DNA of 64,000 bases from Serratia fonticola. GTDB lineage: Bacteria > Pseudomonadota > Gammaproteobacteria > Enterobacterales > Enterobacteriaceae. The DNA lies in NCBI RefSeq assembly GCF_006715025.1, contig NZ_VFMK01000001.1, positions 4,650,001 to 4,714,000 of the forward strand. The letters run 5' to 3'. Within the stretch, counting starts at the first letter, position 1, and every line of letters starts with the position of its first letter. This document shows positions 32,887 to 41,829 of this stretch, one piece after another. The notes beneath the pieces were generated by a model that was not told where the DNA came from, made no database searches, and worked only from the letters and a program-made list of their open reading frames with translations. The position numbers and the translations under genes are program-made.

Positions 32887-33019
32887 ACGCGCTCCTTGTT
32901 CGCTTAACAGACCATTATATGGGGGAATATTGCTGAATTTTCAATCGATTATTTAGTAAAGAAGCGTAAATTACAACGGGTTACCGCTGCAGGCCAAAGG
33001 AGGGGATTGATGCTGAACA

Positions 33020-33049
33020 ATAAAGAGGGCGCAACCTGGCGCTGCGCCC
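33020..33049 (-). terminator. Terminator of the pirin gene
   Basis: GGGCGCA/TGCGCCC stem 8-10 nt past the pirin stop; minus-strand continuation CTCTTTATTG is T-rich. Confidence 0.55.
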
Positions 33050-33056
33050 ATGCAAA

Positions 33057-33938
33057 TCACTTGCCTTCGGTGGTTAACGGCATGGCACCAAACTGCCCAC
33101 TGTTGAAATCACGAAAAGCCTGCTGGATCTCCGCCTCACTGTTCATCACAAACGGGCCGTAACCAACGATAGGCTCATTGATTGGCTCGCCACTGAGTAC
33201 CAGCAGAGTGACATCATTATTTGCCTCAATGGTGATCGAATCACCAGCGCGATCCAATAATACCATTTGCGTTTCACGCACGATCTGCTCGTCGTTGACC
33301 AGAATGGCACCATGCAGCATCACTAATGCCAGCGTGTGTCCTTCCTCCACCTGCAGTGTGGTGGTGTGCCCGGCGTTAAGCTTCATATCCCACACGTTCA
33401 CAGGGCTGAAGGTGCGAGCCGGGCCGGCATGGCCGCCATAGCCCCCAGCGATCACCCTGACAGCCCCGACGTTATCCGCCAGCGGAATGAGCGGAATGTC
33501 CTTATTCAGTAACGTCTGGTAACCCGGCGGTGCCATTTTGTCCTTGGCCGGCAGATTGACCCACAGTTGCACCATTTCCAGAGTGCCACCTTTGTGCGAA
33601 AAGTTTTTGGAGTGAAACTCTTCATGCAAAATACCCGACGCCGCGGTCATCCACTGCACGTCACCTGGGCCAATCACCCCGCCGCTACCGGTAGAATCGC
33701 GGTGTTCAACTTCTCCCTGATAGACGATGGTAACCGTTTCAAACCCGCGATGTGGATGCTGCCCTACGCCACGTCGGCCACTGGCCGAACGGAATTTTGT
33801 CGGCGCAGCGTGGTCCAGCAGCAGGAACGGGCTCATCTGTGCACCCAACTCGTTATACGAGAACAGAGAATTGACCAGGAAACCATTGCCGACCCAGTGA
33901 GCTTCCGGGCTGTTATAAACACCAAGGATCTTTTTCAT
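33057..33938 (-). CDS. Pirin family protein
   Basis: Bicupin of 293 residues, the length of typical bacterial pirins. The metal ligands of the N-terminal cupin are visible in GVGQHPHRGFETVTIVYQGEVEHRDSTG (three His, one Glu), followed by the GDVQWMTAASGILHEEF block. C-terminal cupin degenerate (about 170-280). Some pirins are quercetinases or redox sensors; activity here not determinable. SD CAGGAG precedes the ATG. Divergent from a LysR gene with a shared 125-nt promoter region. Confidence 0.92.
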   Translation of the reverse strand: MKKILGVYNSPEAHWVGNGFLVNSLFSYNELGAQMSPFLLLDHAAPTKFRSASGRRGVGQHPHRGFETVTIVYQGEVEHRDSTGSGGVIGPGDVQWMTAASGILHEEFHSKNFSHKGGTLEMVQLWVNLPAKDKMAPPGYQTLLNKDIPLIPLADNVGAVRVIAGGYGGHAGPARTFSPVNVWDMKLNAGHTTTLQVEEGHTLALVMLHGAILVNDEQIVRETQMVLLDRAGDSITIEANNDVTLLVLSGEPINEPIVGYGPFVMNSEAEIQQAFRDFNSGQFGAMPLTTEGK

Positions 33939-34033
33939 CTTGAACTCCTGTTGTCAGTCTCACGACCTACATTGATGCCAGAAGTTTAATTCAGCCGGAT
34001 TTGCTGCAGTAGTCCGCAAGATATACACTCAGT

Positions 34034-34049
34034 GTTCTATTATTGGAAC
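34034..34049. promoter_or_regulatory. Candidate LysR operator, pirin/lysR intergenic
   Basis: GTTCTATTATTGGAAC, imperfect palindrome (GTTC/GAAC arms, AT core), 14 nt ahead of the LysR start. Position suits autoregulation and control of the divergent pirin gene. Confidence 0.45.
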
Positions 34050-34063
34050 GATAAAGGTAACCG

Positions 34064-34972
34064 ATGACGACAGACCTGAACGATCTGTTTTTCTTCGCCA
34101 GCGTGGTGGATCATCAAGGCTTTGCCCCCGCCGGGCGCGCACTCGGTATCCCCAAGTCCAAACTCAGCCGCCGGGTAGCGCAGTTGGAGGAAAGGCTTGG
34201 CGTGCGCCTGATCCAACGTTCAACGCGACGTTTCTCAGTGACCGAATTGGGACAAAGTTATTACGTTCACTGCAAGGCCATGCTGGTTGAAGCTGAAGCA
34301 GCGCAACAGGCGATCGAGCAGACGCGCGCGGAACCTTGTGGAACAGTGCGCTTATCTTGCCCGGTCGCTCTGCTGCATACGCGCATCGGCAGTATGGTGG
34401 CAAGGTTTATGGCAGACTACCCCCAGGTGACGGTACATCTGGAAGCCACCAATCGTCGGGTCGATGTCGTGGGTGAAGGCTTGGATCTGGCTATTCGCGT
34501 CAGACCACCTCCGCTGGAAGACAGCGATCTGGTGTTGAAAACCCTGGCGCATCGCCGCTGGTGTATCGCTGGCAGCCCGGCGCTGGTGCGAACCCTTGGC
34601 CCTGTCAACACCCCTGAAGCGTTGAAGAACTATCCAACGCTCGATCTCGGTCCGGCCAGAACTCAACATCAATGGCAACTCAGCGGGCCGCAGGAAGAAA
34701 AATTCCAGTGGGAGCACCAGCCCAGGCTCGTCACCGACGATATGCTGATGCTACGAACGGCAGCGATTGCCGGTGCGGGCATCGTTCAGCTCCCTGCCAT
34801 GATGATGCGCGACGAAATTTTACGGGGTGATCTGGTGCAACTGCTGCCCGGCTGGCAGCCTCAGGGGGGCGTGATCCATATTGTCTATCCCTCACGCCGC
34901 GGCATGCTGCCAGCAGTGCGATTACTGATAGACTTTCTGGCACAGCAATTTGCTGCCCTGGAAGAGGCGTAA
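34064..34972 (+). CDS. LysR-family transcriptional regulator
   Basis: 302 residues. HTH at about 3-62 (LNDLFFFASVVDHQGFAPAGRALGIPKSKLSRRVAQLEERLGVRLIQRSTRRFSVTELG is a textbook LysR head with only position-specific changes), then a periplasmic-binding-protein-like effector domain (about 90-300, CGTVRLSCPVALLH ... GAGIVQLPAMM). Divergent from the pirin gene, its likely target. Convergent with the VOC gene at its 3' end, the stops being adjacent. Effector unknown. Confidence 0.93.
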   Translation: MTTDLNDLFFFASVVDHQGFAPAGRALGIPKSKLSRRVAQLEERLGVRLIQRSTRRFSVTELGQSYYVHCKAMLVEAEAAQQAIEQTRAEPCGTVRLSCPVALLHTRIGSMVARFMADYPQVTVHLEATNRRVDVVGEGLDLAIRVRPPPLEDSDLVLKTLAHRRWCIAGSPALVRTLGPVNTPEALKNYPTLDLGPARTQHQWQLSGPQEEKFQWEHQPRLVTDDMLMLRTAAIAGAGIVQLPAMMMRDEILRGDLVQLLPGWQPQGGVIHIVYPSRRGMLPAVRLLIDFLAQQFAALEEA

Positions 34973-35356
34973 TCAGGCGGTAATTTCGATGAGGTTGCCG
35001 TCAGGATCGCGAATGATGGCTTCATAGAAGCCGTCTCCGGTCCAGCGTGGTGCCCCATGCAGAATGCCTTCTTGTTGTGCTCGCTGCGCCAGCTCATCCA
35101 CTAATGCCTCACTGCCCACTGAAAGCGCAATGTGTGCCCAGCCAATGCGTTCTTCACCTTTGCTAGCTGGCAACAAGCCAGGAACCGACATGATCTCCAG
35201 CGTTGGGCCACAAGCCAACCGAACAAAACGGGAAACAAACCCAGGGCGGTTTTTGCTCACATACTCTTCTCCTGCCACGCCATTGAAGTAGCGCTGCCAG
35301 AACCCCACCAGCGCATCAACATCCGCGGTCCATAAAGCAACATGGGCTATTTTCAT
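34973..35356 (-). CDS. VOC/glyoxalase-like protein
   Basis: About 127 residues; the second ATG of an ATGATG pair is preferred for its spacing to GGAG. Vicinal-oxygen-chelate fold: MKIAHVALWTADVDALVGFWQRYF ... WAHIALSV ... GDGFYEAIIRDPDGNLIEITA. Metal-ligand positions His in KIAHVAL, His in WAHIALS and Glu in LIEIT are present. Substrate unknown. Overlaps the end of the upstream DeoR-family gene, so it is translationally coupled and coregulated with it. Confidence 0.85.
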   Translation of the reverse strand: MKIAHVALWTADVDALVGFWQRYFNGVAGEEYVSKNRPGFVSRFVRLACGPTLEIMSVPGLLPASKGEERIGWAHIALSVGSEALVDELAQRAQQEGILHGAPRWTGDGFYEAIIRDPDGNLIEITA

Positions 35357-36144
35357 CATCGTTCTCCGTTGTCTGCCGGAATATAGAGCACTTGGCCACC
35401 GCTGAGGGTAACCTGCTGCTCAAGTTGCGGATGACCGCCGCGGGCAATCACCAGATAGTCGACCTGGCTGGCGGGCAGCAGCATATAAGGGGCGTAGGTA
35501 TTGAATTTGTCGCGGGTACACAACACCGCTACGTTGCCAGTGCGTGCCAGCACCTGCTTTTTAAACTGTGCCTCCTGATAGCGCAGGGCTGAAAATCCCC
35601 CGCTGGGGTCATAGGCACAGACGCCGGTAAAAGCGATGTCGAACTGAAACGAACCGATCTCGGCCAACGCTTTAGCGTCAACACAGCCCCCCACTTGCGC
35701 ATCAATTTCCCCACCGATCAGAATGGTGCGAATCCCTGGCCGTTCAAGCAATCGGCTGGCTATGCTCAGCGCATTGGTCACTACAGTGAGTTGCTGGTCA
35801 CGCGGCAACAGATCGGCCAGATACAGGTGAGTACTGCCCGCATCGAGAAAAATCACCTGCCCGGCCCGAATTAACGCTAAAGCGGCCTGCGCCAATTGCA
35901 GTTTTTCATCGCCGCTGAGAGAAAGCCGTTCGGCAATGTAGCCCGTCGCAGGCGTCGGGGCTAAAGCTCCACCATAAATTCGTTTGCACAGATTTTGCGC
36001 CGCCAATTGGCGCAAATCGCGACGTATGGTGGCCTCCGTGGTGTTTAACTGCGCCGCCATTTCTATTGCCAATACCCGCCCCTGCTGTTGCAAAGTGGCA
36101 AGAATGGCCTGATGGCGTTCGTTAGGCAGCAATTTTGACATCAT
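35356..36144 (-). CDS. DeoR/GlpR-family transcriptional regulator
   Basis: 262 residues. HTH_DeoR at the N terminus (ERHQAILATLQQQGRVLAIEMAAQLNTTEATIRRDLRQLAAQNLCKRIYGGA is the classic pattern), then the sugar-phosphate sensor domain with DAGSTHLYLADLL, VVTNALSIA, LIGGEID and FTGVCAYDPSGGFS. Effectors of this family are phosphorylated sugars. Its 3' end overlaps the VOC gene. Two 20-bp-spaced repeats lie just upstream and are likely its own operator. Confidence 0.92.
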   Translation of the reverse strand: MMSKLLPNERHQAILATLQQQGRVLAIEMAAQLNTTEATIRRDLRQLAAQNLCKRIYGGALAPTPATGYIAERLSLSGDEKLQLAQAALALIRAGQVIFLDAGSTHLYLADLLPRDQQLTVVTNALSIASRLLERPGIRTILIGGEIDAQVGGCVDAKALAEIGSFQFDIAFTGVCAYDPSGGFSALRYQEAQFKKQVLARTGNVAVLCTRDKFNTYAPYMLLPASQVDYLVIARGGHPQLEQQVTLSGGQVLYIPADNGER

Positions 36145-36170
36145 GGGTGTCCGGCAAAGTCACAATGAAC

Positions 36171-36204
36171 ACAAATGTACACAATCACACACAAACGTAC
36201 AACA
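36171..36204. promoter_or_regulatory. Tandem repeats upstream of the DeoR-family gene
   Basis: ACAAATGTACACAA (36171-36184) and ACAAACGTACAACA (36191-36204) are direct repeats exactly 20 bp apart, about two helical turns, each with a GTAC core. They start 27 nt before the regulator's ATG. Candidate autoregulatory operator. Confidence 0.6.
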
Positions 36205-36312
36205 GTCTGGCGTAAAAAGCGCTTTTGGTTATTTTCACTCTCAGGATGTTGGCTATACTGGGAAAAGTAACGTTACCGCAGACGTAACGCATTGGGCATG
36301 ATAGGAAAAACA

Positions 36313-36918
36313 ATGCTATTTAGAATCGCGAGGTGGCTGTTTGAACTACCTGCCAGAGTGTTTACCCCGATCTTCAGAAACCGACTGAGGTTATCGCTGT
36401 TTTTTTTACTGCTGGCCGCCAGCATTTTTGTACTCAAGCACTATCTGCACGAGCAGCCTCAAGAAGAAACGTTTACCCTCAACGCGTCTCAGAACTTTGT
36501 GATCCAACGTGAGGCGCCACGACGAGAAGCACGTGAACACTGCATTGGGCCATTGCCGGATAATCACGGGCAGCCGTGGCCCACCTCCGCAGGCTATCTC
36601 CATCAGCCAGAATGGAAAACCGGCAGCAAGCTACAGAGCGTTACCCTGGACAATCAACACAACCCGTTTGCGGTAGTCGTAAAACTGGAGGATGTCTCGC
36701 GACAGGTACAGGCAGACGTGTTCATCCCCGCGACCAGCAGTTTCAATATCAAGCTGGGCTCTGGCGGCAACTACGTGATGAAAGTGAAAGAGATCAAAAA
36801 CGGCTGCAGTTTCCGTTCGGTCTTTTCGGTGGCAGATAACCACGACGGGAAATTGCCCATTACCTTATCGGCGGAAGGGCCGCTACAGTATCATCCCATT
36901 GCCAATAACCAGTTCTAA
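36313..36918 (+). CDS. Membrane-anchored protein, unrecognised
   Basis: 201 residues from the ATG at 36313 (MLFRIARWLFELPARVF), with AGGA 6 nt upstream; an ATG at 36298 is in frame but lacks an SD. One membrane helix (about 32-50, LSLFFLLLAASIFVLKHY) with a basic cytoplasmic end, then a roughly 150-residue periplasmic domain with two Cys (EHCIGPLPD and NGCSFRSVF) that could pair, and beta-rich sequence (VVVKLEDVSRQVQADVFIPA). Family unknown to me. Alone on the plus strand. Confidence 0.7.
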   Translation: MLFRIARWLFELPARVFTPIFRNRLRLSLFFLLLAASIFVLKHYLHEQPQEETFTLNASQNFVIQREAPRREAREHCIGPLPDNHGQPWPTSAGYLHQPEWKTGSKLQSVTLDNQHNPFAVVVKLEDVSRQVQADVFIPATSSFNIKLGSGGNYVMKVKEIKNGCSFRSVFSVADNHDGKLPITLSAEGPLQYHPIANNQF

Positions 36919-36942
36919 TCTGCATCAGCAATGGGCCATGGT

Positions 36943-37206
36943 TTATTTCGTCACCGGATGATCGCGGCGGAACAATGCCCAACTGTCTATTTCCTCCCCA
37001 TTGGGCAAGGTACAGGTAGAATATTGCCCCTGAGCATTTTGCCTGGCGTTCAACGTGCCCCCCATTTTGGTGCAATACACGTCTGCCGGATTAGCCATGC
37101 CAATATTTTTATTCACTTGCGGCGGCGGTGGGGCCTCGTTATTGGTTTTCACCGCACACCCCTGCAACAGCGCAACACTGGCCAAAAGGCAAAGCATCTT
37201 TTTCAT
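36943..37206 (-). CDS. DUF333 lipoprotein
   Basis: 87 residues. Lipoprotein signal with lipobox LLQGC (Cys17), Pro/Asn-rich linker, then a DUF333 domain: ANPADVYCTKMGGTLN...YSTCTLPNGEEIDSWALFRRDHP. Short proteins of this type (E. coli YoaF-like) are outer-membrane or periplasmic lipoproteins of unknown function, with Cys residues that may form a disulfide. Convergent with the membrane-anchored gene at 36313. Confidence 0.85.
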   Translation of the reverse strand: MKKMLCLLASVALLQGCAVKTNNEAPPPPQVNKNIGMANPADVYCTKMGGTLNARQNAQGQYSTCTLPNGEEIDSWALFRRDHPVTK

Positions 37207-37266
37207 TCAATACGGCCTGAGAATAACATTGAAAAGTGGTGCAAAGTGGCACCACCGTAGAGTTGA

Positions 37267-37764
37267 TCAGGAAATAAAGGATTTGCCCTGTTTAAGAACC
37301 AAATCACAGGCTTTATGCTTCACCTTTTCGGTAATTTGCGACGTGCCCAGGCTGTTCAAATCCAATGTTTTCCCCTCGCCCGTATTCAACAGGCCCCCCA
37401 GGCCTTGCTGATAATCTTCGCTTTTGGCGTTCGCGCTGCTGGTGATACCCAATTTGCCCAGCAACTGGTCTTTCACCGCTTCGGTCCCATTTCCGGAAAT
37501 AAGATTATTTTTCACACAGTACTGCAGGATCCCTGCTGCGTTAGTCATGCTATCGGAACTCAAGGCCTTATCGCCACCGTTAAGCAACCCGCTCAGTGAA
37601 GACAGTGACATACCACCGCTGCCGCTACCACTGGTGCCACTTGATTTGCTCAGCTCGCTGGCCGCACTGTTGAGAGAATCCATCAATCCGGTAGCCTGAA
37701 CGCTACCTGCTGCCATCACCGTGGTCATGGTCAGCGCCAGCAATAAGCGATGTTTGGTGCTCAT
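37267..37764 (-). CDS. yjjA: DUF2501 periplasmic protein YjjA
   Basis: 165 residues from the ATG at 37762-37764 (MSTKHRLLLALTMTTVMAAGSVQA), signal peptide about 24; a longer frame to 37806 is rejected because the SD (CAGGAG) lies right upstream of this ATG. Ser/Gly-rich N-terminal part (SKSSGTSGSGSGGMSLSSLSG) and a conserved C-terminal part (NAAGILQYCVKNNLIS ... DQLLGKLG ... KHKACDLVLKQGKSFI) with two Cys. E. coli YjjA is 164 residues; function unknown. Confidence 0.88.
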   Translation of the reverse strand: MSTKHRLLLALTMTTVMAAGSVQATGLMDSLNSAASELSKSSGTSGSGSGGMSLSSLSGLLNGGDKALSSDSMTNAAGILQYCVKNNLISGNGTEAVKDQLLGKLGITSSANAKSEDYQQGLGGLLNTGEGKTLDLNSLGTSQITEKVKHKACDLVLKQGKSFIS

Positions 37765-37902
37765 AACGGTAAAACTCCTGTTTGTCTTCAGTATGGCAGC
37801 GGCCAAAAGGCGCGTGCCAGGATCCTAGCTTCGGACGTCACTTATCCCGACAAGTTCCTTAAATTAGATCTAGATCGCATTTTTCGGATTTCAGGAAACG
37901 GA

Positions 37903-38493
37903 TCAGAACTGCCAGCGAAGCCAGGCAAAAAACACGTTACCGTTATTATAGGTGCCCGGAATATAGGTTGCCTGGAAGGTAAGCCGCTGATAACCGATAG
38001 AAGCCAGCGGTAGCGGCGCGGGGATTGGGATATATTTCCAATTGTCACGGGCGGTCACGCTGGCGGTAAAGCCCAGGCCCAGGCGGAAATCCTCGCCGTC
38101 GATCGGACGCCAGATCTTCTCATAAGCATAGCCACCAATCGGTTCCCACTTGTTGAACGAATCCTTAAACGCCATCGCGTAGATGGCATGCCAGTCACCG
38201 TCTTCATCAAACCGGGAGATCCCGTAGCCCGCCCCCCAAGGACGCTCATTATAGTCGTCTGTCTTTTCCCGATCGTAAGTCCAACGGTTGTGCCAGGTAA
38301 TTGCGGGCAGATAGAGCTCTTTATTCGGCGAATGATTCCAGGTTTCCGCCACGTTGTGGGTAAAACGCCCCCACCAGCCAGATTCCTGAGCAGCCGTGAC
38401 ATTGCTATTTTCTGTACCAACCTCAGCATGAGAAGGCAGTGCAGGGAATATCAGTGCCAATGAGCAAGCCAGAAAAGTCCTTTTAGAAACCAT
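37903..38493 (-). CDS. pagP: Lipid A palmitoyltransferase PagP
   Basis: Outer-membrane 8-stranded beta-barrel that transfers palmitate from phospholipid to lipid A. 196 residues with signal peptide (about 1-23). The catalytic His is in LPAITWHNRWTYD and conserved Asp/Ser positions follow in GYGISRFDEDGDWHAIYAMAFKDS and KWEPIGGYAYEKIWRP. Ends in WLRWQF, an aromatic barrel-terminal residue as expected for BAM insertion. In other enterobacteria it is PhoP-dependent; only a weak PhoP-box-like sequence is seen upstream. Confidence 0.95.
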   Translation of the reverse strand: MVSKRTFLACSLALIFPALPSHAEVGTENSNVTAAQESGWWGRFTHNVAETWNHSPNKELYLPAITWHNRWTYDREKTDDYNERPWGAGYGISRFDEDGDWHAIYAMAFKDSFNKWEPIGGYAYEKIWRPIDGEDFRLGLGFTASVTARDNWKYIPIPAPLPLASIGYQRLTFQATYIPGTYNNGNVFFAWLRWQF

Positions 38494-38773
38494 CGTAAAG
38501 CTCCTGTAAAAATAAAGCCGGGGATTTTACCGTCCGTTATGCACAGATCAAGCCATAGGCGACTTTATCCAATACTTTTCTCTCCTCCCGTTTAGCGTTC
38601 ATTGAGCTTCACGGTATCGCCAGGTAAACACGTGTAAAATCAAGCCTGCAAGCGTAGCGCCGCTAATTTATGCTGCTGCCAGCAATTTGTCTCTCGGAAA
38701 AGTCCTGTTCCTTGTACTTGCATATCAACACCTTATAAGAGAATCTTAATGTTTTGCTTGCGGAGGTGGGGAT

Positions 38774-39493
38774 ATGGTTATCGGTCCATTTATCAATGGT
38801 GCCGCAATTCTGGTCGGGGGTATTGCTGGCGCAATGCTGAGCAACCGGCTGCCGGAGCGCGTTCGCCTGGCATTGCCAATGACCTTTGGCATTACGTCGA
38901 TGGGGATGGGAGCGGTGCTTATCGTTAAGGTGGCACACATGCCCGTGATGGTGCTGGCGCTGGTTCTTGGGGCGTTGATCGGCGAGCTTTGTTATATCGA
39001 ACGGGGTATCGGCAAGATAGGGGGTTGGGCCCGCAACCTGATAGAACGCAGAACCTTGCCCAAAGGCAGCACCAGAGAAAACCAGAAAGAGTTTCTGGAA
39101 GCGTTTGTCGCCATTATCGTGCTATTTTGCGCCAGTGGTACCGGCATCTTCGGCTCAATGCATGAAGGAATGACCGGTGATGCCAGCGTACTGATCGCCA
39201 AATCCTTCCTGGATTTCTTCACCGCCATTATTTTTGCTGCCACTCTTGGACTGGCCGTAGCGCTGATAGCCATTCCTCAACTGGCTATCCAACTGCTTCT
39301 GGCATTTGGGGCCGTATTTATCCTGCCCTTGACGACAGCGGCAATGCAGGCAGATTTCTCCGCCGTGGGCGGCTTGATGATGTTGGCAACCGGCTTGCGT
39401 ATCTGTGGCATCAAACTGTTCCCGGTGGCCAACATGCTGCCAGCCTTGGTTCTGGCAATGCCGATCTCGGCGTTGTGGGTCACTTTTTTCTGA
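38774..39493 (+). CDS. yqgA: DUF554 membrane protein YqgA
   Basis: 239 residues, seven or so hydrophobic helices (for example IGPFINGAAILVGGIAGAML at the start; FVAIIVLFCASGTGIFGSM; IAIPQLAIQLLLAFGAVFIL), matching E. coli YqgA (235). DUF554 proteins are putative transporters of unknown substrate. SD GGAGG is about 9 nt before the ATG. Monocistronic. Confidence 0.92.
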   Translation: MVIGPFINGAAILVGGIAGAMLSNRLPERVRLALPMTFGITSMGMGAVLIVKVAHMPVMVLALVLGALIGELCYIERGIGKIGGWARNLIERRTLPKGSTRENQKEFLEAFVAIIVLFCASGTGIFGSMHEGMTGDASVLIAKSFLDFFTAIIFAATLGLAVALIAIPQLAIQLLLAFGAVFILPLTTAAMQADFSAVGGLMMLATGLRICGIKLFPVANMLPALVLAMPISALWVTFF

Positions 39494-40110
39494 GTGCCCA
39501 CCGTTTTACAGTCATTTCTCTTGCCCCGGGTGTAGCGAAATATTGCCACTGCGCTAAAGGAGAAATGTGATCTTCGCCACGCGGCGCTGTGCAGGGATAT
39601 TGCTCTTGCGCACGCCGCGCGGCGCTAGTGATTGTAAAGCGATCCTGCCAATGGGATAAATAGATCCGGTAAAGCGATGAGCATGTCGTTCAGACCTTGC
39701 TGCAGACCGTGATCCCTCAGCAACCGTTAATTCAATGCCACAATACAATTCACTTTATAGATTCATGATTTGAAAAATTGAATCAGGATTAACATCAACA
39801 ATGAAAAGTCCTGGTTTGTCTTTTCTTTCCTATTATCGGCATTATTTCATGTAATAACTCGTGAAAGAAAAGTACCCATTCGCCTTTCAGCGTCCGGCCA
39901 CTTATCCCACCCAGCCGTAAACCTCCTGATACGATACGTTAAAACCCATCCTAATCTGACAACTTGAACAACTTGCTACTTTAACCAACGGTTAATGCTG
40001 ACGCCCTACAAGCGACACGCATCTTCAACGATTAATGGAGCGACATCGCCAGCAAAACACCGCTGCGTTCCATTAAATAACAATAAAGTAACGTGAACGT
40101 GGAGCAAAAA
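39494..40110. other. Long intergenic region before the keto-acid decarboxylase
   Basis: 617 bp. Left part has a GC-rich palindrome CGCCGCGCGGCG near 39615; the right part is AT-rich and should hold the decarboxylase promoter. No TyrR-box-like sequence or credible gene seen. Confidence 0.5.
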
Positions 40111-41790
40111 ATGAGAATCACGATAGGTTCATTCATCCTGCAACAGCTGGCAGCCCTCAAGGTGGCACATATTTACGGCGTGCCCGGCGACTACAACCTG
40201 GCCCTGCTGGAAATGATCGAACACGATCCCAACCTCAAATTCATTGGTAATTGCAACGAACTGAACGCGTCTTACGCTGCAGATGGCTATGCCCGCCTGC
40301 GGGGCGCTGGCGCATTAATTACCACCTATGGCGTGGGCGATCTGGCCGCCCTGTCCGGCATTGCCGGTGCCTATGCGGAATCCGCCGCGGTGATCTGCAT
40401 TGCCGGTACTCCCCCGCTACACGCCATGAAAAGTCATGCACTGGTGCACCATTCATTGGCAGACGGCAATTTTGACAACGTGATGAACTGCTTCAAACAG
40501 TTCACCGTGGCGCAGGCGCTGATCACCCCTGAGAATGCCGCCAGGGAGATCCCACGACTGATGGCCTGCGCCTGGCAGCAGAAAAAACCCGTTTACCTGC
40601 AATTACCCTCAGACATTTGTGACGTGGAAATTGAAATCGACACATTCGTTTCGCCACGGTCTTTACCAGGCAGCGACACCAACCACCTCAAGTTAGCGGC
40701 CAATGCCTTATTTGAACAGCTCAATCAGGCCAAACGGCCATTAATTCTGGTCGATCAGATGGTAGATCGTTATCACCTACAGACGTTGGTGATTGCGCTA
40801 GCCGCTAAATTCGCCATCCCAATCACCAATATGCCCACGGCAAAATGCGTGATCCCAGAAAATACGCCGGGCTGGCAAGGGGTTTATAACGGCGATCTGT
40901 CTCGCCCTGAGCTGTTTGAGCTCATGGCACATGCGGATTGCCTGCTCAGCTTTGGCGTGCGTCTTGTTGACTCCACCACTGGCTATTTCAGCCAGCAGCT
41001 CCCAGCACAGGCCGTTGTGGATATTCAACCCTTTTCGCTGAAGCTGAATAACGTCTCGTACCCGGCGGTAGCTGTGACAGAACTGCTGCAAACCCTGTTG
41101 GAGAAAGAGACTCCCACCGTCCACACCACGCAGGATCTCCTACCTGCCCCGCAACGCAAATTAGCCGCCCCAGACGAAACTCAGCTCGATCAGGCCTATT
41201 TCTGGCAACGCATGAACCGCTTTATCCAGCAGGAGGATGTTCTGGTCGTAGAAAATGGGACCTCAGGCGCAGCGATCGGGGGCATGCGCATGCCTGATGG
41301 CGTTACCGTCGTCAACCAACCCATCTGGGGCTCTATCGGTTATACGTTGCCCGCGTTACTCGGCACGATGATGGCGGCACCACAACGGCGGCACCTGCTG
41401 TTTATCGGTGACGGTTCATTCCAGCTAACCGCGCAAGAACTCTCCACGCTGTTGCGCTATGAGCAGAAGCCGATCATATTTCTGATCAATAATGACGGCT
41501 ATACTATTGAACGCTATATCCTTGGTGAATCATCGACTTATAACGATATCGGCCCTTGGGCTTATGCCAAACTCCCGGCAGTATTGAGCCCGAAAACGAA
41601 GGCGTTCTGCGCAGCAGTGGAGACTCGCCAACAGCTGGAGATGGCGCTGGAGCAGGCTTCACGCCAGGATAGGCTCGCGTTTATCGAAGTAAAAGTGCCG
41701 ATGATGGATACCCCACCGGCGATGAAAGCGTTTTGCAACCGCTGCAACCATTTCAACTTTGGCTTGCACAATCCACGACGCAGTACCTGA
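40111..41790 (+). CDS. ThDP-dependent 2-keto-acid (indolepyruvate-type) decarboxylase
   Basis: 559 residues from the ATG at 40111 (GGAG 6 nt upstream; a GTG at 40093 is rejected). ThDP-enzyme layout: N-terminal PYR domain with activating Glu in GNCNELNASYAADGYAR and the HH pair in ALVHHSLADGNFD, central domain, C-terminal PP domain with FIGDGSFQLTAQELSTLLRYEQKPIIFLINNDGYTIE (GDG...NN cofactor motif). Family converts pyruvate, phenylpyruvate or indolepyruvate to the aldehyde; IpdC makes indole-3-acetaldehyde in auxin-producing enterobacteria. The identity to classical IpdC is only moderate, so the substrate is uncertain. Monocistronic. Confidence 0.88.
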   Translation: MRITIGSFILQQLAALKVAHIYGVPGDYNLALLEMIEHDPNLKFIGNCNELNASYAADGYARLRGAGALITTYGVGDLAALSGIAGAYAESAAVICIAGTPPLHAMKSHALVHHSLADGNFDNVMNCFKQFTVAQALITPENAAREIPRLMACAWQQKKPVYLQLPSDICDVEIEIDTFVSPRSLPGSDTNHLKLAANALFEQLNQAKRPLILVDQMVDRYHLQTLVIALAAKFAIPITNMPTAKCVIPENTPGWQGVYNGDLSRPELFELMAHADCLLSFGVRLVDSTTGYFSQQLPAQAVVDIQPFSLKLNNVSYPAVAVTELLQTLLEKETPTVHTTQDLLPAPQRKLAAPDETQLDQAYFWQRMNRFIQQEDVLVVENGTSGAAIGGMRMPDGVTVVNQPIWGSIGYTLPALLGTMMAAPQRRHLLFIGDGSFQLTAQELSTLLRYEQKPIIFLINNDGYTIERYILGESSTYNDIGPWAYAKLPAVLSPKTKAFCAAVETRQQLEMALEQASRQDRLAFIEVKVPMMDTPPAMKAFCNRCNHFNFGLHNPRRST

Positions 41791-41829
41791 GCAGACTACT
41801 CGGGGGCAGATTAACCCGCCCCCTGACAT

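Noticed and set aside
38600..38650. PhoP box upstream of pagP
   Set aside because: Only one half-site-like GTTTA is convincing; the direct-repeat spacing does not fit.
39554..39748. Minus-strand 64-codon frame in the yqgA-decarboxylase gap
   Set aside because: No SD and no recognisable sequence; treated as chance.
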